Notes: a model not told the origin generated them from the letters alone. Shown: positions 26,352-35,325, numbered from the stretch's first letter. The stretch: DNA of 50,507 nt from an uncultured Marinomonas sp. (GCA_947493575.1 CANLRQ010000022.1:1-50507), one strand, 5' to 3'. Translations and numbers: made by a program.

Positions 26352-27566
26352 CTATCGACCTAAAGATTGTAAATAGGTTTCTAATTCTGCCATACCAGTT
26401 GGTAAATCAACCTTTTTGCCTAAATCTCTCATGGTACAACCTAGAGCATGTAACGCTCTAAACAAATTATGCTCTCGGCATTGCTCTCCCATTTGTCCAA
26501 TTCTCACAATAGGTTGGCCAAACGAGCCTGCAATCTCAACTTTGTGTTTATGGGAGATATGATGACATATGCCTTCAGCCGTTAACCCTTCAGGAATAGA
26601 AATACCTACCACTGAATTTAAGCGAGATTCCTGTGGCACAAATAACTCCAGCCCCATACCTTCAATCCCATGCTGTAAGGCTAAAGAGCAACGCAAATGA
26701 CGTTGAAAACGAACTTCTAATGTTTCTTCACATACTAATTTGAGCGCTTCATGAATTGCCATTATCCCTGATACAGGAGCCGTATAATGATAACCATTAT
26801 TATGCCAAAAATTCTCTGCTAATTTTGCGTCCAAACACCATTGAATAACAGGCTCTTTACGTAATGTGATTTTTTTCCACGCAACTTCAGAAAACGCTAA
26901 TAGAGAAACACCAGGAATCGAAGACAAGCCTTTTTGTCCTCCTGTAATCACGGCATCAACTTGCCATTCATCCATTTTTAAAGGCATAGTGCTTAAAGTA
27001 CACACTGCGTCAACAACTAAAAGACAGTCATATTCTTTTGCTAATTGACCAATTTCTTTCAAATAAATATTGCAAACAGTGCTGGATGTTTCACCCTGAA
27101 CCATGGTGATTATTTGAGGTCGAACTTTTTCAATATGCTCTCTTACCCAATCAGGATTTGCCGCTTCTTTTACAGGCGTAATCACCTCTGTTACCACACC
27201 ACCAACACGAGCAGCCATTTGTGCCATTCTATTACTAAAAAAGCCGTTTGATATACTTAGTACCCTATCATTGGGTTCAACTAGGTTTGCCGCAGCCATT
27301 TCCATTGCTGCGGAACCAGGACCCGCCACACCAAGAACCCACTTAGAATGAGTTTGAAACACATATCTTGACATGGACTTCACCTGATCAATCACATGAG
27401 CCATTGTTTCGCCTAAATGATTAATCACAACAGAATTGGCCTTGGCGACACGATCAGGAATCGGAACAGGACCTGCTCCCATCATAAGCAAAGGTTCTTG
27501 CGGTAAAATAGTTTGTAATGACCTAACATCAGGACACGAAACGGAAGGAACAATTAACTCACTCAT
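26352..27566 (-). CDS. Class V pyridoxal-phosphate aminotransferase (alanine/serine-glyoxylate type)
   Basis: A 404-aa PLP enzyme. The N-terminal LLMMGAGPVPIPDRV, the cofactor-binding GPGSAAMEMAAANLVEP, QGETSSTVCN, VVDAVCTLSTMPLKMDEW (Asp that holds the pyridine nitrogen) and ITGGQKGLSSIPGVSLLAFS (Schiff-base Lys) are all in order. The closest pattern is the alanine-glyoxylate / serine-glyoxylate aminotransferase group, but the amino donor cannot be fixed from sequence. It stands alone, with its own terminator, just upstream of the truncated tctC-type gene on the same strand. No photorespiration, phosphonate or purine-breakdown genes are near, so the pathway is unknown. Confidence 0.88.
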   Translation of the reverse strand: MSELIVPSVSCPDVRSLQTILPQEPLLMMGAGPVPIPDRVAKANSVVINHLGETMAHVIDQVKSMSRYVFQTHSKWVLGVAGPGSAAMEMAAANLVEPNDRVLSISNGFFSNRMAQMAARVGGVVTEVITPVKEAANPDWVREHIEKVRPQIITMVQGETSSTVCNIYLKEIGQLAKEYDCLLVVDAVCTLSTMPLKMDEWQVDAVITGGQKGLSSIPGVSLLAFSEVAWKKITLRKEPVIQWCLDAKLAENFWHNNGYHYTAPVSGIMAIHEALKLVCEETLEVRFQRHLRCSLALQHGIEGMGLELFVPQESRLNSVVGISIPEGLTAEGICHHISHKHKVEIAGSFGQPIVRIGQMGEQCREHNLFRALHALGCTMRDLGKKVDLPTGMAELETYLQSLGR

Positions 27567-27826
27567 GAAAATATAAATCCATTAACATATAAATCAACAG
27601 GGCAAACAGCAGAAAATATCGATTTTTTTCTTTCTGCAAAATAATATTCTGAAAGTATACGCCTATAGGATTTTAAAGAAGAGCGTATTTTTCCAAAAAA
27701 GTCACAAACACCTCATTCTTAGCAAATACCACTACATCCTTCTATTTAACACAGTTCTATGCAGTGTTTTTTACTTTTCCATATGGGATAATTACACTTC
27801 ATATTCAATAATATAGGTAACATGAG

Positions 27827-28252
27827 ATGATTACGTGCGGTATAGAAATCAAAAGCAATGAAGCCATTCTTTGCCTACTTACTAAAGAAAACGGCTTGTT
27901 TCAAATCATCGATTGCCGCCAAATACGCATTCCCTTGATACAATCGGATCAAAGTGAGTCCATGAGGAAGTATCAATTCCTCTTAAAAAAGCTCTTCGAT
28001 GACTACAAAGTCACTCATGTCTCTATTCGTGAGCGACCAACAAAAGGCAAATTTGCAGGTTCTTCCGTAGGGTTTAAAATAGAAACAGCCATTCAACTTA
28101 TCGATTCAGTTGAAGTAGAGCTAATTAACAACAGTGATTTAAAAGAAATCATCAAACAAAACCCACTTCCGATACATTTTTCAGATACCGGATTAAGAGC
28201 CTTTCAAGAAGGCGCTTTTTCTGTTGCTTACGCTACCACAACAAAATTCTAA
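27827..28252 (+). CDS. DUF3010-family protein
   Basis: A 141-aa soluble protein. The alternating pattern with MITCGIEIKSNEAILCLLTK at the start, THVSIRERPTKGKFAGSSVGFKIETAIQLI in the middle and a short C-terminal helix matches DUF3010, a gammaproteobacterial family with a RuvC/RNase H-like look. The function is unknown. No signal peptide or membrane segment. Its stop codon overlaps by 4 bp the end of a convergent 36-codon reading frame. Upstream, 27567-27826 is AT-rich with no recognisable feature beyond room for promoters. Confidence 0.85.
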   Translation: MITCGIEIKSNEAILCLLTKENGLFQIIDCRQIRIPLIQSDQSESMRKYQFLLKKLFDDYKVTHVSIRERPTKGKFAGSSVGFKIETAIQLIDSVEVELINNSDLKEIIKQNPLPIHFSDTGLRAFQEGAFSVAYATTTKF

Positions 28253-28359
28253 CTCTTTTTAGCGGGAGGTGATTTACCTCCCATCATCTCTACTTCACAA
28301 TGAATGCCTCTTTTTAATTTAAATCGACTTTTAAAGGGTTTCGTTTGTGAAAATGGCAT
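28249..28359 (-). CDS. Small basic protein, 36 aa, convergent with the DUF3010 gene
   Basis: ATG at 28359, stop TAG at 28249. The peptide begins MPFSQTKPFKSRFKLKRG, continues IHCEVEMMGG and ends KSPPAKKS. It is very basic, with no hydrophobic segment, and might bind nucleic acid. An AGGAG lies 11-12 bp before the ATG, slightly far. The DNA for the last third forms a strong hairpin (GGGAGGT/ACCTCCC, 28264-28282) that could instead act as a transcript end for DUF3010, though no T-tract follows. It fills almost half of the gap before the next gene. Existence is plausible, not proven. Confidence 0.4.
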   Translation of the reverse strand: MPFSQTKPFKSRFKLKRGIHCEVEMMGGKSPPAKKS

Positions 28360-28485
28360 TTTTTTTCTACACTCCTATAGTGAGATCAAAGAAGTTCGAT
28401 TCAACTCAGTCTATTAAATAATAAAAAATTACCCGTTTGTTCGACTCACCCCAGTACGTTATCTGATTTAGGAGTCACAGTATTT

Positions 28486-30237
28486 ATGTCAAATGATGTT
28501 ATCGATTTTATGGATGAAGACTCTCCAGAACAGGAAGTACAAGATGCCTTGATCAAAAAACCGCTAAAAGTACTGGTGGTAGATGACGATGATGATATGC
28601 ATGCAGTTACTAGGCTGTCTTTAAAAGGGCTATCTTTTGATATTTTTTCTATCTCTCTTATTCATGCCTATTCTGGGCACGAAGCCTACCAAATACTTCA
28701 AGAGCAATCAGATATAGCCGTAATTTTACTAGACGTGGTAATGGAGTCGGATTTTGCTGGGCTAGAGCTTGTTAGGAAAATTCGTGAAGAGCTGTATCTT
28801 GATAAATTACGTATTATTTTAAGAACAGGCCAACCGGGGTACGCGCCTGAAATTAAAACAATCGAAAGATATAATATCAATGATTATAGGTCTAAAACGG
28901 AGTTATCACGAGAGCGTTTATACGGATGCATAATGAATGCATTACGTAGTTACGATCAACTTGAAAAACTGGACACCTTGGCATTTAAAGATTCTTTAAC
29001 TCAAACATACAATCGAAACGGATTAGTGCGCCTGCTAGACTTCTTTGCCCCGAAAGACGGATTTGATTATTCGTTGGTCGTTATCGATATAGACCAATTT
29101 TCAGCAATAAATGACAGTTTTGGGCCACTGCATGGGGATAATTTTCTCAAAGCATTGTCAGATAGACTGCTAACATTCAATGAAATAACTGTGCTTGCTC
29201 GACTAAGCTCAGATCAGTTTGCTTTTATTGTTCAACTTCATGAAAAAGACATAGAACCTATCCTCGACAGAATTCGCCAACCTTTGCTTGTTGGCACCAT
29301 CACACATGAAGTTCAGTTTGGTTCAGGCATTGCCTTATGGAATGATAAAGTCAATTCTACTGAATTAATTGGCCACACAACCGTAGCGCTAAAAAAAGCC
29401 AAACAGCTAGGCATCAATCAAAATGTCATTTTCACTGAGTATATGATTCAAGTCCTCAGAGAGCGCTCTCAATTACTCTCTTCACTACAACAAGACTTTC
29501 AAAAAGACAGACTTTTTTTAGTGTATCAACCACAACTAGATACATTAAATAATCAAGTTATTGGCGTGGAAGCATTGGCTCGTTGGCAGGATTCATCTGG
29601 CCATATGATTTCCCCAGAGGTTTTCATTGAGCTAGCGGAACAATCCGGCCTAATTATCCACTTAGGAAAATGGATTCTCAGAAAAGCAATACATGATTGT
29701 AAGCCCATTTTAGAAAGCAACCCAAACTTTAGAGTTGGTGTTAATGTTTCTGCTATACAGTTTTTTCAGTCAGACTTCGTTAGTACCGTAACCAGTGTTT
29801 TAGAAGAACAAAACATAAAAGGAAGCAGCTTAAATTTAGAAATCACTGAGTCCGTTGGTGTTCTAGAATTAAAAGACATCACTCATCGTCTTCAACAACT
29901 CCAGCAACAAGACATTACCGTTTCTATTGATGATTTTGGAACAGGTTTCTCTAACCTATCCTATCTTGAAAGCCTCAATGTTGATCGCTTAAAGATTGAT
30001 AAGTCTTTCATCAATAAACTTAATTCTAACTCCGGTAAAAGTATCATTGAGATGATTATAAGTTTAGGGGAGCATTTAGATATTTGTGTAATAGCAGAAG
30101 GCGTTGAAACCGAAGAACAACAATCACTTCTGCTCGAAATGGGCTGCACTGAAAGTCAAGGGTATCTCCATTCCCACCCACTGTCATTAAAACAACTTAA
30201 TGAATGGCTGGGAGAAAGAACTCTGCCAAATACTTAA
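28486..30237 (+). CDS. Response regulator with degenerate GGDEF and EAL c-di-GMP phosphodiesterase domains
   Basis: A 583-aa cytoplasmic protein. The receiver (about 25-150) has the acidic pocket DDDDD and phospho-Asp83 in ILLDVVME; RTGQPGYAP and NDYRSKTEL are its later conserved parts. The GGDEF-like domain (about 160-320) has SSDQF (241-245) in place of GGDEF, so it should not make c-di-GMP. The EAL domain (about 330-575) is intact: VEALARW (Glu362), NLEITES, DDFGTGFSNLSYLESLNVDRLKIDKSFI in two parts, and AEGVETEEQ. It is therefore probably a phosphorylation-controlled c-di-GMP phosphodiesterase. It is followed after 16 bp by a histidine kinase gene, its likely partner. Confidence 0.95.
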   Translation: MSNDVIDFMDEDSPEQEVQDALIKKPLKVLVVDDDDDMHAVTRLSLKGLSFDIFSISLIHAYSGHEAYQILQEQSDIAVILLDVVMESDFAGLELVRKIREELYLDKLRIILRTGQPGYAPEIKTIERYNINDYRSKTELSRERLYGCIMNALRSYDQLEKLDTLAFKDSLTQTYNRNGLVRLLDFFAPKDGFDYSLVVIDIDQFSAINDSFGPLHGDNFLKALSDRLLTFNEITVLARLSSDQFAFIVQLHEKDIEPILDRIRQPLLVGTITHEVQFGSGIALWNDKVNSTELIGHTTVALKKAKQLGINQNVIFTEYMIQVLRERSQLLSSLQQDFQKDRLFLVYQPQLDTLNNQVIGVEALARWQDSSGHMISPEVFIELAEQSGLIIHLGKWILRKAIHDCKPILESNPNFRVGVNVSAIQFFQSDFVSTVTSVLEEQNIKGSSLNLEITESVGVLELKDITHRLQQLQQQDITVSIDDFGTGFSNLSYLESLNVDRLKIDKSFINKLNSNSGKSIIEMIISLGEHLDICVIAEGVETEEQQSLLLEMGCTESQGYLHSHPLSLKQLNEWLGERTLPNT

Positions 30238-30253
30238 CTAAGGAATAGCATTC

Positions 30254-31810
30254 ATGCCTAAAAGCATTCAATTTAAGTTACTTACTTGGATCATTGGAAC
30301 TCTACTTTTTATTTTATCGGTTACCGGTTGGTATTCGTATACATCAAATAAACAAATTTCAGATACTGGCTATGAGTTGATGCAACTCCAATTAAGTAAA
30401 CGTTTATCTTTATCTCTGGCAAATGGCTTTTGGCAACTTGACTTAAAATACATTAGGGACATTCTAGACGCTGAGCTGCTAAACGAGGCTGTAGTTGCTA
30501 TAAAAGCCAATGATCAACAAAATATTTCAGTTAATAGACAAATCGGACTTCAAGGAGAACCCGCCCCTTTAGATTTAAACAATATGCCACATTATGAAGA
30601 TGTTATTGAATTAAACATTACTTACAACAATACAGCTCTTGGAAAAGTGGAAGTTTTCTTAACGACAGAACCCTTTACAAAGAGAATCGAAAAATCTCTC
30701 AGAGGAGTGCTAATTGTTCAAGTAATCGGCATATTCTTTATTGGCACATTATTAATCTATATATTGCATCGCTATATCTTCACACCAATCAAAAACTTAG
30801 AGAAAGCACTCTTTATAGCTCGTGATTTGAGAGTTAAAGAGAAATATGTCCTACCAGATCAAAAATATTTAGAGTGGGGAACGTTAGTTAATGGAATTAA
30901 CAATATTATAAAGAAAATCAGTCTAGAACTTACTTCAAGACAACAAGCAGAACAAAATGCATTAATAGAAAAAGAATACGCCGAGAAAGCTTATCAACAA
31001 TTAGTCGAAACTCAAGATGCTCTTGTTCAAGTTGAAAAAATGGCTGCTTTAGGTCGTTTAGTCGCAGGTATTGCCCATGAAATAAATACACCTATTGGTA
31101 TTACGTTAACATCTGCCTCTCACTTAGAGACTGCCACAAATGACTTAAATCATGCATTGTCGACCAATCAATTAAAGAAAAGTACACTAAATGAGTATTT
31201 AAGCACAGCGTTAGAGTCCACGACTCTTATAGTAGGGAACACCAAACGTGCAGCCAATTTAATTCAAAGCTTTAAACAAGTCGCTGTTGATCAAACAAGT
31301 CAATCAAAAAGGGACTTCTCCCTTGAAGAATACTTAAATGAAATCATACACAGTCTTCACCCTAAAATTAAGTTAACTTTAATTAAGGTTAACATTAAAT
31401 GCGACCAACTTATTTTAATAAACTCCTATCCTGGAGCACTTTCTCAAGTTATTACTAATTTGGTTTTAAATGCTCTAATTCATGCCTACGACGAACACGA
31501 ACAAGGAGAAATAAACATTATTGCTCAATCCCCCTCAGAAGATAGAGTTGTAATTAAAGTTCAAGATGATGGAAAAGGCATTGCCGACGAATTAAGAAAA
31601 AAAATCTTTGACCCATTCTTCACTACAAAACAAAGCAAGGGTGGAACAGGGCTAGGCCTGCATATTGTCTTTAATATTGTTACTCAAACACTAGGTGGCA
31701 GTATAAATACCACAAGTAAAGTAGGTGAAGGGACATGTTTTGTACTGGATATACCAATAAATGCACCAGTACAACATTCTGAACTTGCAGACCAAAACAA
31801 CATACCTTAA
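30254..31810 (+). CDS. Sensor histidine kinase partner of the REC-EAL protein
   Basis: A 518-aa inner-membrane kinase. TM1 (about 8-26), a short periplasmic domain (about 30-150), TM2 (about 153-171), a HAMP-like linker, a coiled coil rich in Glu/Gln (about 225-260), then HisKA with His275 in LGRLVAGIAHEINTPIG and a HATPase with QVITNLVLNALIHAY, DDGKGI and GGTGLGLHIVFNIV. It is of the HPK4-like type, which phosphorylates a separate receiver. It follows the REC-EAL gene by 16 bp, so the pair probably forms one signalling unit that lowers c-di-GMP in response to an extracytoplasmic cue. Ligand unknown. Confidence 0.94.
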   Translation: MPKSIQFKLLTWIIGTLLFILSVTGWYSYTSNKQISDTGYELMQLQLSKRLSLSLANGFWQLDLKYIRDILDAELLNEAVVAIKANDQQNISVNRQIGLQGEPAPLDLNNMPHYEDVIELNITYNNTALGKVEVFLTTEPFTKRIEKSLRGVLIVQVIGIFFIGTLLIYILHRYIFTPIKNLEKALFIARDLRVKEKYVLPDQKYLEWGTLVNGINNIIKKISLELTSRQQAEQNALIEKEYAEKAYQQLVETQDALVQVEKMAALGRLVAGIAHEINTPIGITLTSASHLETATNDLNHALSTNQLKKSTLNEYLSTALESTTLIVGNTKRAANLIQSFKQVAVDQTSQSKRDFSLEEYLNEIIHSLHPKIKLTLIKVNIKCDQLILINSYPGALSQVITNLVLNALIHAYDEHEQGEINIIAQSPSEDRVVIKVQDDGKGIADELRKKIFDPFFTTKQSKGGTGLGLHIVFNIVTQTLGGSINTTSKVGEGTCFVLDIPINAPVQHSELADQNNIP

Positions 31811-31840
31811 TAATCTATAGCCATTCAAATAGAAAAATAA

Positions 31841-31873
31841 TTAAGGAAGGTGTAAACCAACCACCTCCCTTAA
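31841..31873. repeat. Inverted pair of family A ends at convergent gene ends
   Basis: TTAAGGAAGGTG and CACCTCCCTTAA form a 12-bp stem with one mismatch around nine bases. Each arm looks like a family A terminus with its TTAA target, joined nearly end to end. The right arm includes the stop codon of the EamA transporter gene. It may act as a bidirectional transcript end, but lacks a T-tract. Confidence 0.5.
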
Positions 31874-32748
31874 GAAGCTTTCGCCTTGAGAACAACCAAA
31901 ATACCACCAATAATCAATAATGATGAAAGAAGTAGATGCAAGCTAACTTGCTCACCCACAAAAACAATGCCGCCAACAGCAGCTATTACAGGCACAAGCA
32001 ACTGAAGTACTGCTGGCATGACACCACCTAAGCGAGGTATAACAGCATACCAAAGAGCATACCCTAACGCTGAGGCAAAAATACCAGAAGCCATCGCCAA
32101 TAAAACCCCCTCATAAGTTAGTGCCAAGCGATCTAACATAACAATCAAGATAAGAAGCAAAATAGGAACTGTTCTAATAAAGTTCCCAAGCGTATCTTCT
32201 AATGGTTTTTGTGATAATTTTCCATGCAAACTATACAACCCCCACGCTATACCTGACACAGTCATAAGCAGGAACCCTTTTAATGATGGCGTAGTTAAAG
32301 TGGGAAAAACCAGATATATAAACCCTATAAAAGCAACAATAACGCCCAACCACTCTCCTTTTGATAAACGCCCTCCTTTTAAAATACCAATTAGAATCAT
32401 AGTAATTTGAACGGCAGCGAACAAAATCAAAGCCCCCGTTCCTGTATCTAAAGTTAAATATGCAAACGAAAAAGCAACAGCATAAACCAACAAATAAAGT
32501 GCGCCCTTCCAACTGCCAAATGAATAGAAACTACTGATGTTCAGCTTTCTTTCACGGACATTTATCAACACCCATAAAATAACCAGCGTTATCGCACCTG
32601 AAAATAGTCTAATAATAGTAAATCCTGATGCGTCAATCAGACCTTCACCCAAAGCCAAGCGACAAAAAACGGAATTCCCTGCAAATGCCAATAAAGCTAA
32701 AGAGGTATTTAAAAAAAGATTGGTCGTTTTATCATTGCTTACAGTCAC
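31870..32748 (-). CDS. EamA/DMT-family permease
   Basis: A 292-aa inner-membrane transporter with about ten membrane segments in two EamA repeats (first about 10-135, second about 145-285, with SGIAWGLYSLHGKL and ALGYALWYAVIPRLGG). Such proteins export amino acids or other metabolites; the substrate is unknown. The open frame runs on to 32928, but those extra 60 codons lie inside a MITE and its flank. GTG at 32748 has AGGA 6 bp before it and gives the usual family length, so it is the chosen start. It is convergent with the REC-EAL/kinase pair. Confidence 0.9.
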   Translation of the reverse strand: MTVSNDKTTNLFLNTSLALLAFAGNSVFCRLALGEGLIDASGFTIIRLFSGAITLVILWVLINVRERKLNISSFYSFGSWKGALYLLVYAVAFSFAYLTLDTGTGALILFAAVQITMILIGILKGGRLSKGEWLGVIVAFIGFIYLVFPTLTTPSLKGFLLMTVSGIAWGLYSLHGKLSQKPLEDTLGNFIRTVPILLLILIVMLDRLALTYEGVLLAMASGIFASALGYALWYAVIPRLGGVMPAVLQLLVPVIAAVGGIVFVGEQVSLHLLLSSLLIIGGILVVLKAKAS

Positions 32749-32790
32749 ATAAATTCCTAGAAAGTTAATTAAAGATGCTTTTAAATAAAT

Positions 32791-32942
32791 GAACTCTTTG
32801 CACGAAGTCATGAACGATGATAAGACAAGGAAAAAATAAACGAAAAAGCGGAGTTTATGAGTTATAAATGCGCATTTTGAGTCTGTTTTTAACAAAGTAT
32901 TAGCAAGCGCAGCAATAGTCGTGCTCAAAAAGTTAGAGTCTC
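32791..32942 (+). mobile_element. Family B MITE, 152 bp, one end decayed
   Basis: Left end GAACTCTTTGCACGA; right end decayed by an insertion between TCGTGC and GAGTCTC. The internal core (AAGCGGAGTTTATGAGTTAT, GTCTGTTTTTAACAAAGTAT) is clear. The flanks (TAAAT and ATATT) no longer match, so it is probably an older insertion. It lies 43 bp upstream of the EamA gene and probably overlaps its promoter. Confidence 0.8.
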
Positions 32943-33051
32943 ATATTAGTAAAAAGTTCCTTTTGATAATTCCCCATCAAAGGAACAGAATTTGTATTTT
33001 CCAAGCGTGCCTATTTCACAGAAACGTAACAAAATAAGGGTATTTTCACTA

Positions 33052-33109
33052 GGCAAGGTGCGAACAAACCCTCTTGCCTCAAAATATGGATAAAAACCTG
33101 CTATAAACA
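33052..33109 (+). repeat. Family A dispersed repeat fragment
   Basis: GGCAAGGTGCGAACAA then CCCTCTTGCCTC, ATATGGATAAAAACCTGCTAT. It lies in the gap 32943-33339. The remainder of that gap is AT-rich and must hold the promoter of the DUF4402 cluster, but no convincing boxes are seen. Confidence 0.55.
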
Positions 33110-33339
33110 TCCTCTGTTCATTTTACAAAGAAAAACAAAAATCGCTCTCAAGTTTTAAAAATCCATGCCGATAGCTTCTATGTGTAATTATATTGGAGAT
33201 TAATCGGGTTTAATCTACTAGAGTATTACATTTAGACTAAAATTCATTGTCAACAAGAGTATGCATTAGCTATTGAGCTAATTAATAATTTCAGCCTCTA
33301 TTAAAAATAGAATATTCTCTATGAAAAAGGGTAAAACTT

Positions 33340-33939
33340 ATGGCTATTATAAACACACAAAGAAGTATTGTAATTGGTTCGATACTATTTGCAGGTGCCT
33401 CGTCGCTTGCTTTAGCAGAAACAGTGAATACGACTGCAACTGTAACGGTTCAAAACGCCTTTAACTTATTGGAAGCTACACCTTTTGATCTTGGAACTAT
33501 TCGAGCTACTGCCGACCCTGCGGGTACAGAGACAGCTACTGTATTAGTTCCTGCTGATGGTTCATCTCCTACTGCTGCAACTAGTGGTGCACCTGCTGCC
33601 GTGTCTATACTAACGGCAGGTTCTCCGGCGACTTACACAATAGATAGTGCCGCAGGTTTCACTAGTTTGACTTTAACACTTCCTGGTGCACCTATTGCTG
33701 TTGCTGCTGGTGCAGCGCCTCCTGGAACACCCGCTTTTACGCTAGGAACATTTACCGGTTATATTACGAGCGGCCCAAATAGTGGTACAGCCTACGCTGC
33801 TTCCAATCTTCAAACAGATGCAACAGGTGCTGTTTCGTTTGCTGTTGGTGCAACTTTGACTACCGATGCAACAGTGACAACCGCCCCATATATTGACGGC
33901 GCTTATACTGGTACCTTCCCAGTGATTGTTGTTTACTAA
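33340..33939 (+). CDS. DUF4402-type secreted subunit (pilin-like), major
   Basis: A 199-aa secreted protein. Signal peptide about 1-26 (ending LALA), then a low-complexity beta-rich chain with much Ala, Thr and Gly and no cysteine. The start TATVTVQNAFNLLEATPFDLG and the end GAYTGTFPVIVVY match DUF4402, a beta-sandwich found in surface or fimbria-like proteins. The middle is expanded with Pro/Ala/Thr-rich stretches. It is the first gene of a four-gene cluster with a second DUF4402 protein, a chaperone and an usher-like protein. A strong stem-loop after it suggests it is the abundant structural subunit. Ribosome-binding site AAAGGG is 9 bp before the ATG. Confidence 0.8.
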   Translation: MAIINTQRSIVIGSILFAGASSLALAETVNTTATVTVQNAFNLLEATPFDLGTIRATADPAGTETATVLVPADGSSPTAATSGAPAAVSILTAGSPATYTIDSAAGFTSLTLTLPGAPIAVAAGAAPPGTPAFTLGTFTGYITSGPNSGTAYAASNLQTDATGAVSFAVGATLTTDATVTTAPYIDGAYTGTFPVIVVY

Positions 33940-33944
33940 TAGGG

Positions 33945-33980
33945 AAAATGAAGTGTTATACTTATATAACACTTCATTTT
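33945..33980 (+). terminator. 16-bp perfect stem-loop between the two DUF4402 genes
   Basis: AAAATGAAGTGTTATA and TATAACACTTCATTTT pair perfectly around CTTA, followed by one further T. It begins six bases after the stop of the first subunit. It could terminate most transcripts or protect the upstream mRNA from 3' decay, so that the first subunit is made in excess over the chaperone and usher, as in classical pilus operons. Confidence 0.75.
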
Positions 33981-33994
33981 TATATGGAATTATT

Positions 33995-34462
33995 ATGCGT
34001 AGTATAAATCCAGTATTCATCTGCAGCCTACTCATATTAACCCCTGTTAATTCAAATGCGGGCGCTATAAATACTCAACCACTTTCCTTTGGTCGAATCG
34101 TTATCAGCAACAATGCAAGCATTGGTAGTTATACTATTGACTATTTAGGAAACATTTCTGTAACAAACCATTTTAGAATTATTGAAGCAGGAGCACCTGC
34201 AGAGTTCTTTTTATTCGATTACCCTCCTAATTCTCAAGTTTTTATCACACCAACCGTCATCCAAGCTCAAACCAGTAGCTCACCATTTTCAACCGAGCAA
34301 TTTACACTAGCAAACTTGACCTCCCCAAGTTCTGTATTTATACGAACGGACGGTACTTCTGAGATTAACGTAGGTGGAACACTAAGAACTTCTGGATCTG
34401 GCAGCATGAATTACAGTGATGCAAATTACACAGTCAACTTACAAGTTTCTTTTAACTTTTAG
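33995..34462 (+). CDS. DUF4402-type secreted subunit, minor
   Basis: A 155-aa secreted protein. The open frame reaches back to 33926, through the stem-loop, but ATG 33995 begins a proper signal peptide (MRSINPVFICSLLILTPVNS, cleaved near SNAGA) and has GGA just upstream. The mature part has QPLSFGRIVISNN near the start and a final alternating segment YTVNLQVSFNF, which fits DUF4402 and could be a strand for donor exchange. It shares only the general pattern with the first subunit. Likely a minor or tip component (inference). Confidence 0.75.
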   Translation: MRSINPVFICSLLILTPVNSNAGAINTQPLSFGRIVISNNASIGSYTIDYLGNISVTNHFRIIEAGAPAEFFLFDYPPNSQVFITPTVIQAQTSSSPFSTEQFTLANLTSPSSVFIRTDGTSEINVGGTLRTSGSGSMNYSDANYTVNLQVSFNF

Positions 34463-34485
34463 CAAAGTTTTTAATAGGCAATAAT

Positions 34486-35325
34486 ATGAAAAGAAATATT
34501 TACACCATTTTTTTAAGCATTATTTTGTGCGCATACCCTCTCTCAAGCATTGCCAGTTTACTTATTTCTCCCACTCGCTTAGTTCTTGATGAACGGTCTC
34601 GCTCGACCACCGTCATTTTAATGAATACCAGCACTGAAGTTCAAAGCTATCGACTCGACTGGAAAGAGTTAAAAGCATTACCGAAAGGAGGGTATAGAGA
34701 GCTATCTCAACAAGAATTATTGTCATCTCCAATTTTAAGTAGAATGGCCCGACTATCCCCCAAGCAAGTAACGTTAGCTCCTGGTGAATCTCAAACAGTG
34801 AAAGTTTCTGTAAGAAAGCCGCGAAACTTACCAGATGGGGAGTTTCGCTCCCACCTACAGTTCACGGCTTTACCAAAAGTGGATATCAACACAATCAACC
34901 CAGCCAGCACAAGTATTCAATTAAATGTTTTGCTAAGCTACTCCATTCCTGTTATTTATAGGGTAGGACAATTTCAATACGGCAATAGAATCAACAACGT
35001 GTCACTCCAACACGATAAAAAAAACAAAAAAGCCACTATTAAAATTGATTTACAGAAGCAAGGTAATTACAGTCTTTCTGGCAATATACAAGCTTTCTGG
35101 AAACCAAGCAATTCGACTGAAGAAACGCGAGTTGGAGTATTAAACGGTTTTAACTTTCATCATGAACTGGACAATACAATAGCTAATGTTGTTTGGGAAA
35201 ACTTTAAGTTGGCACCAGGTACTCTCAGAGTAGTTTATGAAGGAAAACAGGAATTTAAGGGCACCAAGCTATCTGATTACAACTTGGTTATTACTCCACA
35301 AATGGTAAGATCAATTAATAATTAA
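34486..35325 (+). CDS. Pilus-assembly-type periplasmic chaperone
   Basis: A 279-aa periplasmic protein with a signal peptide (about 1-24). The opening LLISPTRLVLDERSRSTTVILMN and the segment RMARLSPKQVTLAPGESQTVKVSVRKP match the first immunoglobulin-like domain of fimbrial chaperones, and FRSHLQF the G1-strand area. It is somewhat longer than classical FimC-type chaperones (about 230 aa), resembling alternative or alpha-type chaperones. It would hold the DUF4402 subunits before export. It starts 23 bp after the second subunit and ends one base before the usher-like gene. Confidence 0.85.
   Translation: MKRNIYTIFLSIILCAYPLSSIASLLISPTRLVLDERSRSTTVILMNTSTEVQSYRLDWKELKALPKGGYRELSQQELLSSPILSRMARLSPKQVTLAPGESQTVKVSVRKPRNLPDGEFRSHLQFTALPKVDINTINPASTSIQLNVLLSYSIPVIYRVGQFQYGNRINNVSLQHDKKNKKATIKIDLQKQGNYSLSGNIQAFWKPSNSTEETRVGVLNGFNFHHELDNTIANVVWENFKLAPGTLRVVYEGKQEFKGTKLSDYNLVITPQMVRSINN

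Noticed and set aside
28264..28282. GGGAGGT/ACCTCCC hairpin as an intrinsic terminator of DUF3010
   Set aside because: No T-tract follows on either strand, so it is noted only as a hairpin.
33742..34035. 97-codon minus-strand frame over the first DUF4402 gene
   Set aside because: It is antisense to a clear secreted protein gene and runs across the stem-loop; composition is that of a shadow frame.
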